NCBI GenBank assembly: GCA_018389105.1
Contig: JACATO010002189.1
Span: 397,001 to 461,000 of the forward strand
Direction: 5' to 3'
Length of the DNA: 64,000 bases
From: Nautilus pompilius
Lineage: Eukaryota > Mollusca > Cephalopoda > Nautilida > Nautilidae
Shown here: one piece after another, positions 38,501 to 53,500 of the stretch
Numbering within the stretch: position 1 is the stretch's first letter
Layout of the letters: each line of letters opens with the position of its first letter
The notes under the pieces: generated by a model
Told to the model about the DNA's origin: nothing
What the model saw: the letters and a program-made list of their open reading frames with translations, nothing else
Database searches by the model: none
Translations under genes and position numbers: made by a program

Positions 38501-41500
38501 ACAGTTGGAGGATCATTAAAGTTAACTCTGGCTTATGTGAATCAAGTAGGAGTCTTGGTGACTGGCTTGGAGTTGCTTTTCTTGGAAGTCTTAAAAAGGT
38601 CCTCCTGCATTGTCACTTGTTTCATGTAGTTGAGCTTCTTGTTTATCAATCTTTCCTGAATCTTGTAGACATTCAAGTATCCTGCTTAGTTACAAAGTTC
38701 TGTTCAAGAAAGTAAGTAAAGTGATCAGCAAGCCTTATTTTTTCATGTATTGGAAATGATCTCATCACATCACAATCACTCACTTTCACCTATGGCTACT
38801 GGGTTCAATACAATATTAACAATCTTTTCATCCTTTAGTTGGCACAACGCAGGAGCTTTATTGTCAAAATTTACATGTTACAATGTCAGATTTTTGAAAA
38901 TTCTTGATAAAGGCACTTCAAGCCTTTGGCATAACATAAGAGACCTTCCACCTGCAATATCTCATGGCGTACCATTGAAACCTTCACACTCTGGTTTGTG
39001 AATTTTGCCAAGCATCATGATTACCCAAGAGTTGTGCCAAACATATTTTAGTGTGGCATGTGATACACCATCCCAAACACAATCATCAGTTCAAAGAGTA
39101 TACCTGAAGGTGAACTGCTTTTTAAACACCCACTACAAGAGCTCACCAGACTACACACAAGCTCCATTTCTATAGTTGCAGTTCATTCTGTGGATGATGC
39201 CTTGGTCTGTAGGCTGAATAAGTGCAGTGAAATTTGGAATAAATAGATGAAGACATTGTGCACCACCAAATATTTTGCATCCAGGCGAGCTGAACAATCC
39301 TCTGGCAGCTCAAACTTTTGACGGGATCACAAGTCAAACCATACTTTATTGATTTCCTGTGTTATCCAGGCTCCTTTATTGGATCTGTAAATATGGGTAA
39401 ACCCATAATCCCCTTTAAGTCACAAGGGAAAGATTTTGCCTGTCACAAACAATTTCCATTTGTGTTTGTAACATTTGCACAGGTTAACAGGATGAGTCTC
39501 TCTGACCCCAGATGCTGCCACCACTGCACCAGCAAGCATGTTACAAGACAACCATCTCCAAAACAACCTCATTTCATCTGCATTACATATCTGATAAGTA
39601 ATTAGATTGTTCTTTACCAACTTTGAAAAACCACTAATGTACCTTTTGGGGGCCTCTATTGGCAGACAGTTGAAAAACTTTAAATAATGAATGCTGTGCT
39701 GAAACTTCAAGTTGTGTAACCAACCAGTTGTGTACATATATGGTTCACTAATTTTCAAATCTATATGAATCAGTTGGACCTTTTCAACCACCACCAGCCT
39801 AGAAATAAAAACACTTTTGCTAAGTCATTTCTGGAACTGCTTATAAAGTATCTTAGACTTAGAAGTTTCACATTTAGCAGTACTTTTGTTAAAATCAATA
39901 TTACCAAAGAATTTCAAGAGGTTTTCACACTGATTATTTAGATTATAAACACTGAATGAACTCTCATCATACTGCTTGCTCTCAATCCCTCTCCTTTATC
40001 AAGTTTCTTCACTATTTCCCTTTTTTATTTAGGCAAAACATGCCTGTGTTTTGCAACACTAGCAGCACTACTATAAGCCATTGTGAGAGCAAAAAAAAAC
40101 AGGATTTAACAATGAAATGGCTGGAGATGTGCCAACCCAAACTCAGGAGTAAACAATGGATAAGCAGCAGTGCAGGCGACCTTGCCAAACAGCAGAGCCA
40201 GTGACACTGGGAATTATGACCAGGTGTTCTGAATTTTGGGGTATTTGCTGGATATCAGAAAAAAATTTAATATTTTGAAATATTACTTCTCTCTGGGAGA
40301 TATCAGTTTTCAGAATGAAAGGTTGTTCTACTGTTCTCCATTCAACTTTGCTAGTCAACATGGATAGCACTAAACAGATAGCTATTAAACAACTGTGTAT
40401 AAGCATCCAACAATTAATTTTATCTGAACTATAGAAATTGAAAACTATTTTAAAGAAAAGAAAAAAAGTAAAACTGAATATAGAGTTCTTTGGTTTATTG
40501 TAGATGCTTGAAGAGGTATGAAATAATAAATTACATCAGGCATTCTCTTTGTTTTGGAACATTCTCTTTGGTAGAGTTTTTTTTATTAAAAAAATATAAA
40601 TTCACTCTTTTTGCTATTTGTACAAGAAATATTCAAATAAAATCTAGCTGATAGTGAATTCCTGTAATCGTATCCAGCTCAAGAGTTTTGTTTGAACGAC
40701 ACCCCATAGTATTATTGCCGTTTTACATTGTATATTTGTATTTTCTTTATGAGATCCTTTTATTTTATTTTTTTAATGGAGAAACTCATCTGAAAGAACT
40801 GATTCAATAATTTTTTACCATTTCAAATTTAAATATACGCATACAAAAAATTTTTGTTTGTTTTATTATAGATAGAACACATCGTTGGAAGACACGGTTT
40901 AGTGTGCATCACCAGATCAGGGACTGATCCAAGGCAATTTATATACGAGTCTGACAGCCTCACCAAATACCAGGTATTAAAAATAGTACTGATAACATTG
41001 AAAAACAATAATAAAAATAGAAGAATAGTTTAGTAATAATAAATTGATAATTTTAGGCAGCGTTATTTAACAAGTTTTCTTATAGTAAATTTAAGGACTG
41101 CTCTAACAATATACAGTATTCATTATTGTCTGTCAGTCAATTTTACTGTGGTACTAGTTACTCAGTTTCTTAAGACTTCTTTGGTTGGTACACTTGATAT
41201 TTTAAATGATATACATGTGACAAGGAAAAATAATGGGATCTTTTAAACAAGCTGACTAATTGGAGACTATTTCTAAAAGTCACAAGTAATTTTAGTTATA
41301 GTTGTTATTTGTAAAATGTTTGTGTTCATATATACAGTACTGTTTGCATGAGTTCAATCCTTACAACTATTGTCAATGCAGCATTCAAAAAAATTATTTT
41401 AATAATAGTTAATTTAAAACAAATTTAAGAACAATCATTGCTCATGTGTACTGTAGTTAATCAGCTAATTAGATTGACACTAAAGAACTGCTCATCATTG

Positions 41501-44500
41501 TTTTTTAAATATCTTTGCAACCATCATTACAATAATGTTGTAAGTTTTGAAATTTAGCCAAATTGTTGATTTTTTAGAAAGTTTATCATAGCTGCTATTT
41601 TTGTATCAAAATACCAGATGATATCATCTGTTTTTCTCTAGGAATTACTGAATTTGGACATATTGTATTCTTTGGCGACAAGTGATGTCACATTCTGTAC
41701 ACTTTGATATGGTTATTGTACTATTGATAGCTCAAAGATACAAGATGTTCTACTTCATCTAATCATGTTAGATATTAAGCATTTAAAAAAATTTATTTAA
41801 AGTATTATATGAAAACCCATACTCTTTAAGGTGTATTCCACTAAATGTTTGTTTTTTTTAAAAAATTATATTTTTGGTGATATTCTTTTTTTTTTTTAAG
41901 GCATATTATTAATACAATCATTTAAATGGTAAATTTAATGTTGGCCTTTATTTATTCAGTCCTGTCGTTTATATTGAAATGACATGATTTTTGTTAGACT
42001 CCAGTTCTTTCATTTAAATATTTTAGTTGTTAGAAAAGTATACAAAGGATCAATGAAAGGAGTAAATTAATTGAAAAATCAGCCTTTAAGCAATTCTAAA
42101 TTAACAAAAGCTTATTGTAGTGGTGAGTGATTTTTGGATTTCTTCTATGGGTGAGATTGATTTGAAAGTTTCTTTTTGCTAAACTGCATTTGTAACTAAA
42201 ACAGAATTATATAAGTTAATACATTATGACTTTTTCCCCCTTTCTCTTTTCCATAGTTTGTGCAGACATTTTCAAATCTACTTATTTATGCATGATCTTA
42301 ATTTATGGTTTTTTAATATTTTTTACCTATGTAGCTTTTGAAGGTTTTACCTTTTGAAATTCATCAGAGCTATTGCTTCTAGGCAAAAGATTTTTTTTTT
42401 TAAATAAACTTATTTTGAAATTTGTATTGAGATTAATATATAATCTTCAGACTGCAGTTTGAGGAATAATTTATAATAACTAGTGGATTCTTTTTTATCT
42501 TGATGGGTAGTGATGCTCAAAAACAATTCATACAAGAGCACAGAAAGCTCTGAATGCTTTAGAATTTCTTAGGGGATCAAACTGAACCTTTATCTGAAGT
42601 TTTCTGTGTAGCTAAAAATCACTCGCTTAAGTGTTCAGAGTTTGATCATTTATGACAGAAGGACTACATAGTTTTCAAAGTGAAAAAGAAATTTAAATCA
42701 TCTCAACAATGATGCAATATAAGTGTATATGTTCTCTTCATTTCTTTACTTTTAGGAATTTCTACTTTTTATTTGCTTGGTTTATTTATTAATTATTTTC
42801 ATATTTTGTAGTTTCCTGAGTCTTCAGTTTCTGTTTTTCTGTTCACATTAAAAAAGCCATTGTTTTATTTATTTATTTTTTTTTTCAGGAAAATATAATT
42901 ATTGTAACAGAGTGGATTCAAAATGAAATTAGTGCAACAAAAATCAGGTTTGTATATCTATGGATCAGCATAACCACCTGTTCACTGCAGGAGCCTGGAG
43001 AAAAATAATTAACACATGCTATCTGCAGAGCTAATTGGTCTTCTGTGTGTACAGGCTAAATAAACTAAACACTTGTTTGATACAGGTTTTAAATTAAAGT
43101 TTTTGCATTAAAATATTTTGATTAAACTTTTTCATTAATGCTATCACCTCACTCCCTTTACTATGAAGGAAAGGATGACTTTTAAAGTCCATTTTATTAT
43201 AACAATTAGTGCTGCTGTAAGGTGGAGAAAATTCATCATTGCTGTTGTGTGATATCCTTAAAGACCTCTGTGTCTGAATGGGGGATTATAAAGAAGAGTT
43301 GCATCTGCTGTTTTGGAGATGAATGAAAATACTTTTACTGTTTTCTTTTAAAATTCTTTTTGAGAACAAATCATAGCAAATGTAAATTACACATCAGTTG
43401 GGGTAGTTTAATTTTATAGAATATTTATTTTATGAAGTAAAAAATTACATTAGCTAATGCATAGTGTGTTAATAAGAATTTACTTAATAATAATAGATCA
43501 GCTAATTATCAATGGCAATGGTTGGGTAGGGGTGGGGTTAAAACTGGTAAGCTTTCTTTAGTTTTAATACTTTCAGAAAATTCATTAATAGGGGGTTACT
43601 GAAGTAATTGACAAGCTGGATTAAAAAAACTTCGGTTGATTGATTTTTTTATTTATTGGTGCAGGAGAGCATTGAGACGAGGAGAGAGTGTCAAGTATCT
43701 CTTACAGGATTCAGTGATTGATTACATTGAAGAGCATCAGTTGTACAGTTTTTTTGACAAGTAAGCTGTCAATCATCACGTTATTTTGTTGACCTACAAT
43801 GTGTTGTAGATGTGCTCGCTTGCTGCAGTATTTCATCAGAGATGCCAAGTTGTAGACATCAGTGAAAAAGTGGAAGCAATTTGAAAGTACATTTACGAAG
43901 TAAAAAAAAAAACGAATGTGTGTGCACGCACACACTGGAAAAGTATTAATAAGAAATTCCATTTTGTCATATGGTTTTTGCTATGGGATCATGTGGCCTT
44001 GGCCACCTTAGTGACATCAGAACTCAAACTGATGACAGGGTTCACAGCTTTCAGTATTATCTAGTTTTTTTCCTTTAAAATAGGTTACATTGTTCCACCT
44101 AACTTTAAAGTTGGTTTATTGTTTTATTTTTGGTAATCAGGCTGAATATCCTTTCCTTTGAAGCATTTGAGTTGGTTATGATCATAGCCTCTTCTGCAAC
44201 TTTGCTCAATGTTGTAAACATTTCCTACCTTTTTGAGTTTTCCATGTGTACCCAGAATATATCAGTTTTGAAATAGTTAATATTGTCATGTCTTAGAGGG
44301 CACTTTTTTGTCTTTTCACACATGACCTGCAGTGTCTTAATTATCTAAAAGTTGGTATTCCAGAAAGTCGTCGTCTAACTTATTCGTTTCCTGTTCAGTG
44401 AATCCAAGAAAGTTGCCAGAGATGATGTCACAAAGTTCTATCTGGCTAAATGGCTCTTGGTGATTGCCTCCTTGGTTCTCCATTTGGGGTACCAGATAAG

Positions 44501-47500
44501 TGCTATGCCTTTTTTGGGCATGGTCACTTTGGTTTCTGGCCTGGAGAGCGGAGTCTGGTGAAGACACACCATGGATGGAAAGACCTTTGCTCGAAAGGGT
44601 GGAGGCGAGGGATGCTTTTTGCCCTTTGTCCGCTTTCTGGCGAGGGAAGGTTAGGCATTGTTCAAGACCGTATTGCAGACTGAACACGCTGATGCTTCCT
44701 CACTGAGGGTTTCGGTGGGGGAAGCAATCACTCAGCAGAAGGTTTTCTGCCTGGGGTATTGCCCCACCTTACGGAAGTCAGGGCTTTCGGTTCTTGGAAA
44801 GGGTTCTTGAAACTCAAGTTCCAAAAGTGTTGGTGCAAGGCCATCATTATGGGTTACGGACTGTCATCCGTCCCATCCAAAAGTCTTTGGACTTCACGAA
44901 GGCTTTGGCCTACTCACAGGAGTTTTCGGACTCCAATGGGTTTCGGCCTAATCCCAGGAACTTTCATTCTGCTGAGGTTTCGACCTCAATACCCACTCCC
45001 TTCTCTTCGGAAATGACCACGCATCCACGAACTTTCACACGCACTACACATAGCAATCACCACAAAAAAAAAAAGATCAAAGCGCGTTTCCGATGAATGG
45101 CGTCCTGAACCTGCCATTTGGGGTTCCGACCAGGTGACACGCCCTTTTTTGGGTGTGGTCACTTGGAGTCGGCCATGCTGGGCGGGGTGTTGCCGCTGTG
45201 AACTGTCTGGCTGGGAAGGTTAGGCATTAGCTCAGACAGTATTGCGGACTGAGTGCGCAGAGGCTTCCTCCCTGAGGGTTTCAGCTGGGGAAGTAATCAC
45301 TCTGTGGAGTTTTCGCCAAAGGGTATCACCCCCTGCCCTACGGAATGTCAGGGCATTTTGGCCTTTTTGGGGCCAAACTTTGTTTGTCTGGTCTCAATAG
45401 TGGAGGTGCAAGGACTTCATGTTCAGCAGGGTTCTGCACAGCTTACCAGAAGATGGGGGACAGTTGACTTATGTTGTTGGAAAAAGTAGGGTCATTTTTT
45501 TTTTCAATGTGGGGATTACATTTGAATGAATAACAAAATGACAATAAACATCTATTTTTAGGCCACATCAGGTAATGTCATTGTGTAAGCAGTTTTAATT
45601 ATTTAAACCATTGAGATATGATTGATAGAAATGCTTTTCTTAAACCAATATTATTTTTTATTAAAATAAATTATATGAACACTTATAAAGTTGACTTGTA
45701 TGACTAAACAAAATTGGTGTTTAAAAGAATGACAAATTCACACAACTTTATTAAATATTTTGTTCAAAGAAACATTATTGAACACAATTGAACAGGCTCT
45801 CAGGTCCATACAGGAATCAGAGCAATTAGCAGGAAATATATATATGTATATCTTTGGTAAAGCATTTAACATTTTTGAATCAAATATTAAAGGTTAAACA
45901 GTCAAAAAAAAAAAAAAAAAAAAAAAATCAAAATCAAATAGACATTTCCCAAAATGAACTGAGTCTCTAAAAATTAAAGTATCACTTGTATTAGTTTTGG
46001 TTCTTGTGGATAGTAAACATTCTCCTGTCTTTGGAATTTCTCCAATGGAGAAAAGCAGCAGAAAAGTCAAATTGATCAATGGATCCTCCCTCCAGTTTAA
46101 CCAGGAGCAGATCATCTAGTTTTGAGCTAGATAGCCTGTTGCGAGATGATGTTTTCACCAGATTTTGAGCACTGAACCCTCAGTCTGAGGTGTGGATTAG
46201 GGCAATCAAAGCTAGAGAGGCAAGTTTCAGCAAATTTGGCACATCTTCCTTATATTAGTTGATGAGGCTCCACAGATCCTTCATCTTATCTCTGGGAAAA
46301 CCAGCATTGATCACTAAAGACTTAAGAGTCCACTCCTTTCTGGTTGAGGTGGGTCAATGGGTGGTTGGATAGTGACAGCTGAATTATTGTTTTTTTGGTT
46401 TTGACACTTGTGATTTCCCATATTTTTCAATCAGTATTCCCAGCTTGTCATTTCCACACGTCTCCAGGTCAGTCTGTGAGAGGAATGATAACGGTCTAAG
46501 TCCCAGTGCCTCATAAGCATATATGATGTTACTGCCATCTGCTGGGAATCTCTGGTAAAGTTTCTCAAGCAAGGCATCCACAGAATTTTCTTTGATGCTA
46601 TCAATATTTTGTTTTCCTTTGACAAAATGAGTTTCCTTGTAAACAAGTTTTCCTCCAATAATTTTCAGATGATCATTTTGAAGTATGTAAAGATAAGTGT
46701 GATCATCCACACCAGCTCTTACTTTCTGAAGAGCTGATCTACAGGTTGTGACTGAATTTTCTACCAGGCTGACATTTAGATCTATTTTCTGGAAAATGAG
46801 GCACAATTCAGATCCAATTGGCAATATGTCCATGAGCATATATGAAGATGCAATAAAATAATACTGGACCAACTTGTTGCCATATCCTTTAGATTTAGCA
46901 TTGTCTGTGGTTAAAAAAAAAAGTGATAAATGAGTCCAAGCATTGATAGACTTTGTTGACAGCTAAATAACTGATAGCCATCTCACCTCATGCATTTCTT
47001 TCACTTTGAGCTTAGGCTCATCTAGCATTTCCTGGATGGATATGAGCTTAGTTGTCCTGTTAGCAGATGCCTTAAAAAAATAAAATATGCCAGTCAGTGT
47101 TACTTGGTAGTCTACCAGATAGGGCACAGAATCTGTTGCTTGTGATGTGACCAGAGCTAGTTTGTGGCCAATACAATGATAGTTTATCAGCAGTGAATTA
47201 TTTCTTAGCATGTAAACAGTCTAGCCCTCTCCCATTCCAGTCATCACTTTGGCCCCATCAGTTCCAAGTCCCATAACTTTAGTGAGTGGAATTTGCTGTT
47301 CATAAAGAATTTCATTCAACTTGTCACGTACGGCCTTATCAGTTGCACATTTCATTTCTAGGTTGCACAAAAATACAGTACTTTGTTCAAAAGTATCTGG
47401 ATCTATAATTCTGGCATAAACTACAAGTTTTTTCTCACTACTATGTCAGTGCTCTCATCACACAGGACATTGAGGACTGGTGATTTTATGAGCCTATCAT

Positions 47501-50500
47501 TGATGTTTTCCCTAATGGTTGCTGCTATGGATTCTAACATCTCAGAAGCTGTTCTGTCAGAACTGTAGTTTACATTTTTGGCTGTTTTCAAGCCAGTGAT
47601 GTTGGGGCAATCAAGAAGATGCAGCAAACTTGGCAAACTCATTTGTTTATTGCTAAATCATCTTTAACTATCTAAAAAAATAACTCTCATGGCATCTAAG
47701 ACACTATTTTCTTTACTGATTGCAATTTTTTTTACAGCTTTGTCAAACTGAGGTGCCATGATATCAGCTTGCATAGCTGCTTTGTGATCATTGCTATCTG
47801 CGTGCCTGGTGAGGGTACTTGTTCTAAAGTTTGTATTTTCACTAGTCATGCTATTGTGCTTGTTATGTTCGATACACACAGAACAAGTCATTGAATTTTT
47901 CTCTTTGTCATACCATATCTACGTAAAGTCGCCCACCCACCATTGTTGGAATTTTCTGACGTGTTCGGGACTGGGATTCCTGGACACTGCCAGATGACTG
48001 AGTAATGTTCAGTCAGTGTGCCATCTCCATTTGTCCCATCAGGTGCTGCTGTTGCCATTTCTGATCTTTGGTTGGTTTAATTTTTCCTCATTTTCGCAAG
48101 AAAACAAAATTCATGTGGATGCTTTGCACTTATTTGCTGCCATCTTAAATACTCCAAAAACATTGAGCAAATTAAACGCTGACTCTTATTGGCTACAAAT
48201 CACATGATGGCACCTTTTGCCAATAGCAAACTCTCTAGCAAACTGTCCTCGGACCGCATGTCAACAACAAGAGACAGACAGGTCACCTGCCATAGTTTGT
48301 TTACAATTGATGTAATATGTGATTGTACAAATAAATGTTAAATAAATTGAAATGTATCCATTTTAGAGATTATCAAACACTGATGCACTAGAGCCCCACA
48401 AAAAGGCATCTATTATGGATTTTTTTCCTGCACCCCCTGATGCAGTAGTGTCCAAAAGTTGGTGAATTTATTGGGGTCGAAGCCGCAAGGCCGCGGCCTG
48501 TGCAGAACACTGAGGTTACAGACCGACATTTGTCCCTAAAAGGAGTTTCGGCTCCAGTTACAGGAGCTTTCAGACTCTCACCCACCCCCTTCTCTTCGGA
48601 GATGAACACACATCCAAAATCGCATGCACCTCACATTGCCCACACCACCAAGAAAGGAAAAAAAAAGATTTACAAATTGGTCTTATTTGCAGAACTTAAC
48701 TTCCTTTGCTGAAATAATTTCACCACTTCAGGATTAATATCAGTATTTCTAAAGTTATCACAGAACTGGCAGTAACTCTTTAGACCCACCTTCCATTGAT
48801 TGCTCTTTTCAAACCAGTAATATATTTTGATTAGCATGGCTTCAACATCAAATCTGTACTTCAAATAAATTTTATTAGCATTATTATATACAATATGACA
48901 AGGGCATCCAAGGACAAAAAAACACATTTTCTTTGAGCGCTTTTGATATGGAGTTGTCTCTGCAGATTATCCTAACAAAAGATAACCCACAAAATTTTGT
49001 CATGGAATACTGTTACTCAGTGTCTTATCAATTTTGAAAATTAATTCAGCCTTGACACCAACTGTTTCAGATGTAAAATAGATGAGTGGTGACATCTTAT
49101 GCCAAGTAATCTTACTATGGGTGGATTTATTTTTTCAAGTCCTTTACCTTTTTCAATCAATTGCAATAGAAATGAATTTGATGTCATAAGTACACTAAAT
49201 CTTTGTGTATCTGTGGAACTACGGCATTATTCAAGTGCATTTTGTCTTGGCTTTTGCTGATTCTTATTGCTGAACTATTTTACTCTATAGCTTTTAATAA
49301 TAGGGGAGTTATGCTGTTCTAGAAAATTACATCTTGATTTTTGCTCAAGTTGTCTTTAAAAGGAAAAGAAGAATGAGTATTTTTAATTTTTACAAGTTGA
49401 AATTTTATATTTATTATTAGGACACTTTTTCACAATCTTTAACTTTAGAATAATAAAACTGTCTTTCCTGAGTGACTAACTAAATCAAGGCAGATTACTA
49501 TCTGTTAACTCTTTGGGTAAGTACACTAAATGAGACAGAGAAAGGGAGAGATTTTCCTTAGTTATGTGACTATACGTCATTGATTTTGTAAATTGGAGCT
49601 TTGTTTAGTATGATGCTGATAATTTGGCCAATTGTGGTAAGTAAAGATTTAATATCCCTTAACATCCCAGTGGTCCCGATGTGAGCAACTCTTATTTTGC
49701 CTTCAACTATAGGAAATCATTCTTGTGCTATATAAAGCTTCATGTCAGCATCCAAATTGTCAAATTTGCACTTTTGTTCACCACTTTTAAGTCTCCTATC
49801 TGGTTTTCAGCTGTTGCTTAGGGTATCCATAAGAATTTCATTCTGATTCCAAGTTTGTTGTTTGAGCTTCTATCTCAGCCATTTTTAAAGAAACTCTTAA
49901 CTACATGGAAACTACATTTGTGCTGATTGGCCAATATGTATTTTGGTAAGCCAATAAAAACTGCTGTTGTGACTTACATCAAATTATGGCTATAGATGGT
50001 AAATTAAAATTATATATTACTAAAAATATGATACTGTTCTATGATGGTGTACTGAACTCTTGGCATGTCTGATATATATATATATGAAATATAGAAATTA
50101 ATGTTTCAATTTTTAGAGGCTTACATTAAGATATGTTATAGAAAATAAAGAAGCTTTATCAGGGAACTGTTAATTGGAGACGAATGATAAAATGATTTAA
50201 ACATTCAAAATTTCAGAAGAGGTGTGTGATCTTTGAAATACCTTTTATGATAATATTTCTGTTACTTTAAAAAGGAAATTAAACATTTTATACATACTGA
50301 TTTCTTGGAAAAGCTAATTATTTTTCTTTATTTACAAAGTAAGCTTTAAGTTTCGGTTTTATATTGTAAGACAACAATGGTATTGGAGTAGATTTTCCTT
50401 TTAGCTTAATCCAAAAATCATAAGCAGTTTTAGGTTGTTAATCATTTTAAAAATTATACTATTTTCTATAACCTATCTCAGAATACTTCTTTGTTTATCT

Positions 50501-53500
50501 TCATTGTTGTGTGTGTACATGTACTTTTGTGTTACCTGTATTTTTGTACATCTGAATGGCAGTAACAATGGTGTTCAGATACTGTTGTTTTAAATTGTAC
50601 TGGATACTTCATAAGTCAGAGAGGCACTTTCTAAAGTGATGATAATTTAATTCATCATTTGAACGTGGTTCTTCTACAGCATTATAACCCATAAATGCTG
50701 CATACTTGAATAGAATTACTGAAACATTTGTGGTAAAGATGCTAAAACACACGGTGACATAAACCTAAAAATTATTTTTATATACTAAAGAGGTACTTGA
50801 GGGGAATTATTTTGAAAAGTTAAATAGACTAATAGAATCCATTACATAGTAATATTGATGTTTGTTATTGGTTTAATGTGTGGGGGCAATTTAAAATCCA
50901 TTGATCCATCCATTTTTGATATAATAATAAGATAAATTTAGAAAATCAGATGGGTATGAAGATTTGCTTTTAAAAGAAAAGCAACAATAACTTTATTTAG
51001 TTTAGTGCTTAAGATGTATATAGTCTTGCTACTTTTTTTAAAAGCATTTTTGTAAAATCTAATCAAAATTTTGAATTCCATGGAAAAGGTGATCTAAAAA
51101 CTGATGTCTGGATAGAGTCAGATGTTACACAGATAGACGAACTATGAAAACTAATAAGAGTATATTTGCTGGATAGTTGTTACTGGTCAACTTAAGGAAC
51201 TTTGATTGTACCAAAAAAAAAAAAAAAACAAGCACAGAAAGATAATCATTAAGCAGTGGTTTCAGCTTCTCTGATTTTGAGCCTCTTTATCTGGGCTAAA
51301 ATTTGACTAAGAGATTCTCTGTTCTAAGCAGAAAAAAAATTTTTTCCCATGGTTCTTTTTTCTAACATGTTTGCTGGCATAAATCAGCACCAAAATGAAT
51401 AGTTTTTGATGAGATGTTACATTAAGAAACTATACCAAAACCCAAAGGACTTCAGCATTGTCCACTCCCAGGCCAACTTGACTACTTTTAGTTTTCTTAT
51501 GTTGACTTACCTATGATTCGTACAGAGACAAATACATTGATGTGACTGTCTAGCTATTTCAGATTCTGACTGGGAAAATGCAAATAAAGGTGAATGAGTT
51601 TTTAAAATGATACTGCAGATTCATTTGGTAGAGCATGCCAAACCTTTGGTATTCAGGTTAAATTGTATTTGAATGTGAATATCTTTGGCTTTGCTTTCAA
51701 CTGATGGGACAAAATCACTGGCAAAAGAAAATAAAGCACTTCAAAATAATTCCTCTTTAAACTAACCTCATTTGTCTTCCATAATACACCATTTTGAACT
51801 TATTTTCAAAATTTTATGTTAGTGTATGTCTCAAATCATAAACTCCACTTGGAGGTTGGTACCACTGAAAACATTCTTGAATAATTTCCCTGTTACTACA
51901 TGTAATTCTAGAAACCATGCTTCAGAAATATGTTGGACTGAACTGTGACTTTCAGCCATAGCAGTCCAGAAGGTTAACCACCAGACTATTACACACACTT
52001 TTGTTATTGGTTTATACTATCTAAATGGTGGAAACCATTATTATAATTTAATTAGTAAAGTCACTACCTTTATTTTCTATAAATGCTTCTACCAGTACAA
52101 ACTTAATTTCAATAACTTGGATGAGCTTTAAATGTATTTTTATGCATATTTTGTTTTGTTTGTAACTAGTTTAATTTTGATGACACTAAATGAAGTCATG
52201 ATTACGGAGGGAAATTTTGTATGAGATCCCCTCAGAGAAGCTGCATGTGTGCAGTCTGAATCTAGTTTTTATCTGCTGTTCATTCAGAAAACCTTCCCAC
52301 ATTGCAACACCATGAAGATTTGCAACTAGGTTCCAATCATTTACCTGTCAAATCAGTATGGCAGATTAAGTAAAAGCTTGAAGAAAAGAAAATGATACTT
52401 TACCAGAAAGAAAGTAATACAGAAAACAAATTAGCTCTAGATCTTGGTTTTGAAGATTGGCAGAATTTGAGCAACTTATGGGCATTCCTATGTTTTCCCA
52501 GTGTTGCGTTGTGTGAAGGTTTTCTAAATTATTGACTGATAGAAACCAGATTCAGATTGCATACGCAGCCTCTTTGAATCTCAACTTTGCCTACCATCTC
52601 ACAATTAAAACTGCTGCTTATAATTTTAACCCTGTCACCTTCAGAAGTAGTGTTGAGGCTCATTTATGCTGGTGGTTAGCCTAGTGATTGCTAAAGTTGA
52701 AGGCCAGAGTCTGCTCTTTGTAGGAATTCCTGTTCAGCAAACCTTCCTGGCATGGTTTCTTTTTGCCTTTTTTTTTTTTTTTTGTGGTGCTAAAGTTGGG
52801 GTGTGTGTGTGTGTGTGTGTGAAGTTACATATGTGTGTTTAGGAGCTCGGTTCCACGACTGGCCGCCACGGCTGTTTACAAGTGAGGCCTTATTTCGACC
52901 TGTGTATTGTGTGAATGTTCCTCAACGTAGCAAGAGCAGTGGGCTACCCGCAGGAGGGGTAGGTTTCTCCAGGCTGAACTCTCTAGAACAGAGTTTTCTC
53001 TCTGTGTATCCCTGAACTGAGAGGAAAAGTTTGGGCCACTGTTTATTTTTCAAATTTCCAAATGGAAGTATGGGATGGGGGTAAGTTCTATTTTTATTTT
53101 GCAGGCTGATGGATGGAGACATGTTCTCCCTCCGTTTTTTGATCTTTATTTAAATCCTCCCACTTAGGGGAATCAGAGATTCCCGTGATCTTATTGAGAA
53201 AACAGATGATCTTTACGATCATTGTTTTTCTCCCCCGTAGGGGGACCAAGCTTGTGGTCAAGCCGGGAAGTAGTCCGACTGTTGTGGTGATTGTCATCAC
53301 AACGGCCGATGCTCCATTCCACACCACTTTTGATGTTCTTTAAGTCATCTTTAGGCTGTTATATGGACTTTTTGTGTGTGGATTTAAACTAAGAAAGAAT
53401 CATGGTTAGTCCATGGGGATTATTTGGGATGAAGTACTTTATAAATAAATAGAGGCTTACACTGAAGAAGTGGGGGATTGGGATGTTAATAATATTATTT

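Noticed and set aside
44337..45489. Several open frames on both strands
   Set aside because: They coincide with the GC-rich repeat copies and differ between copies; composition explains them.
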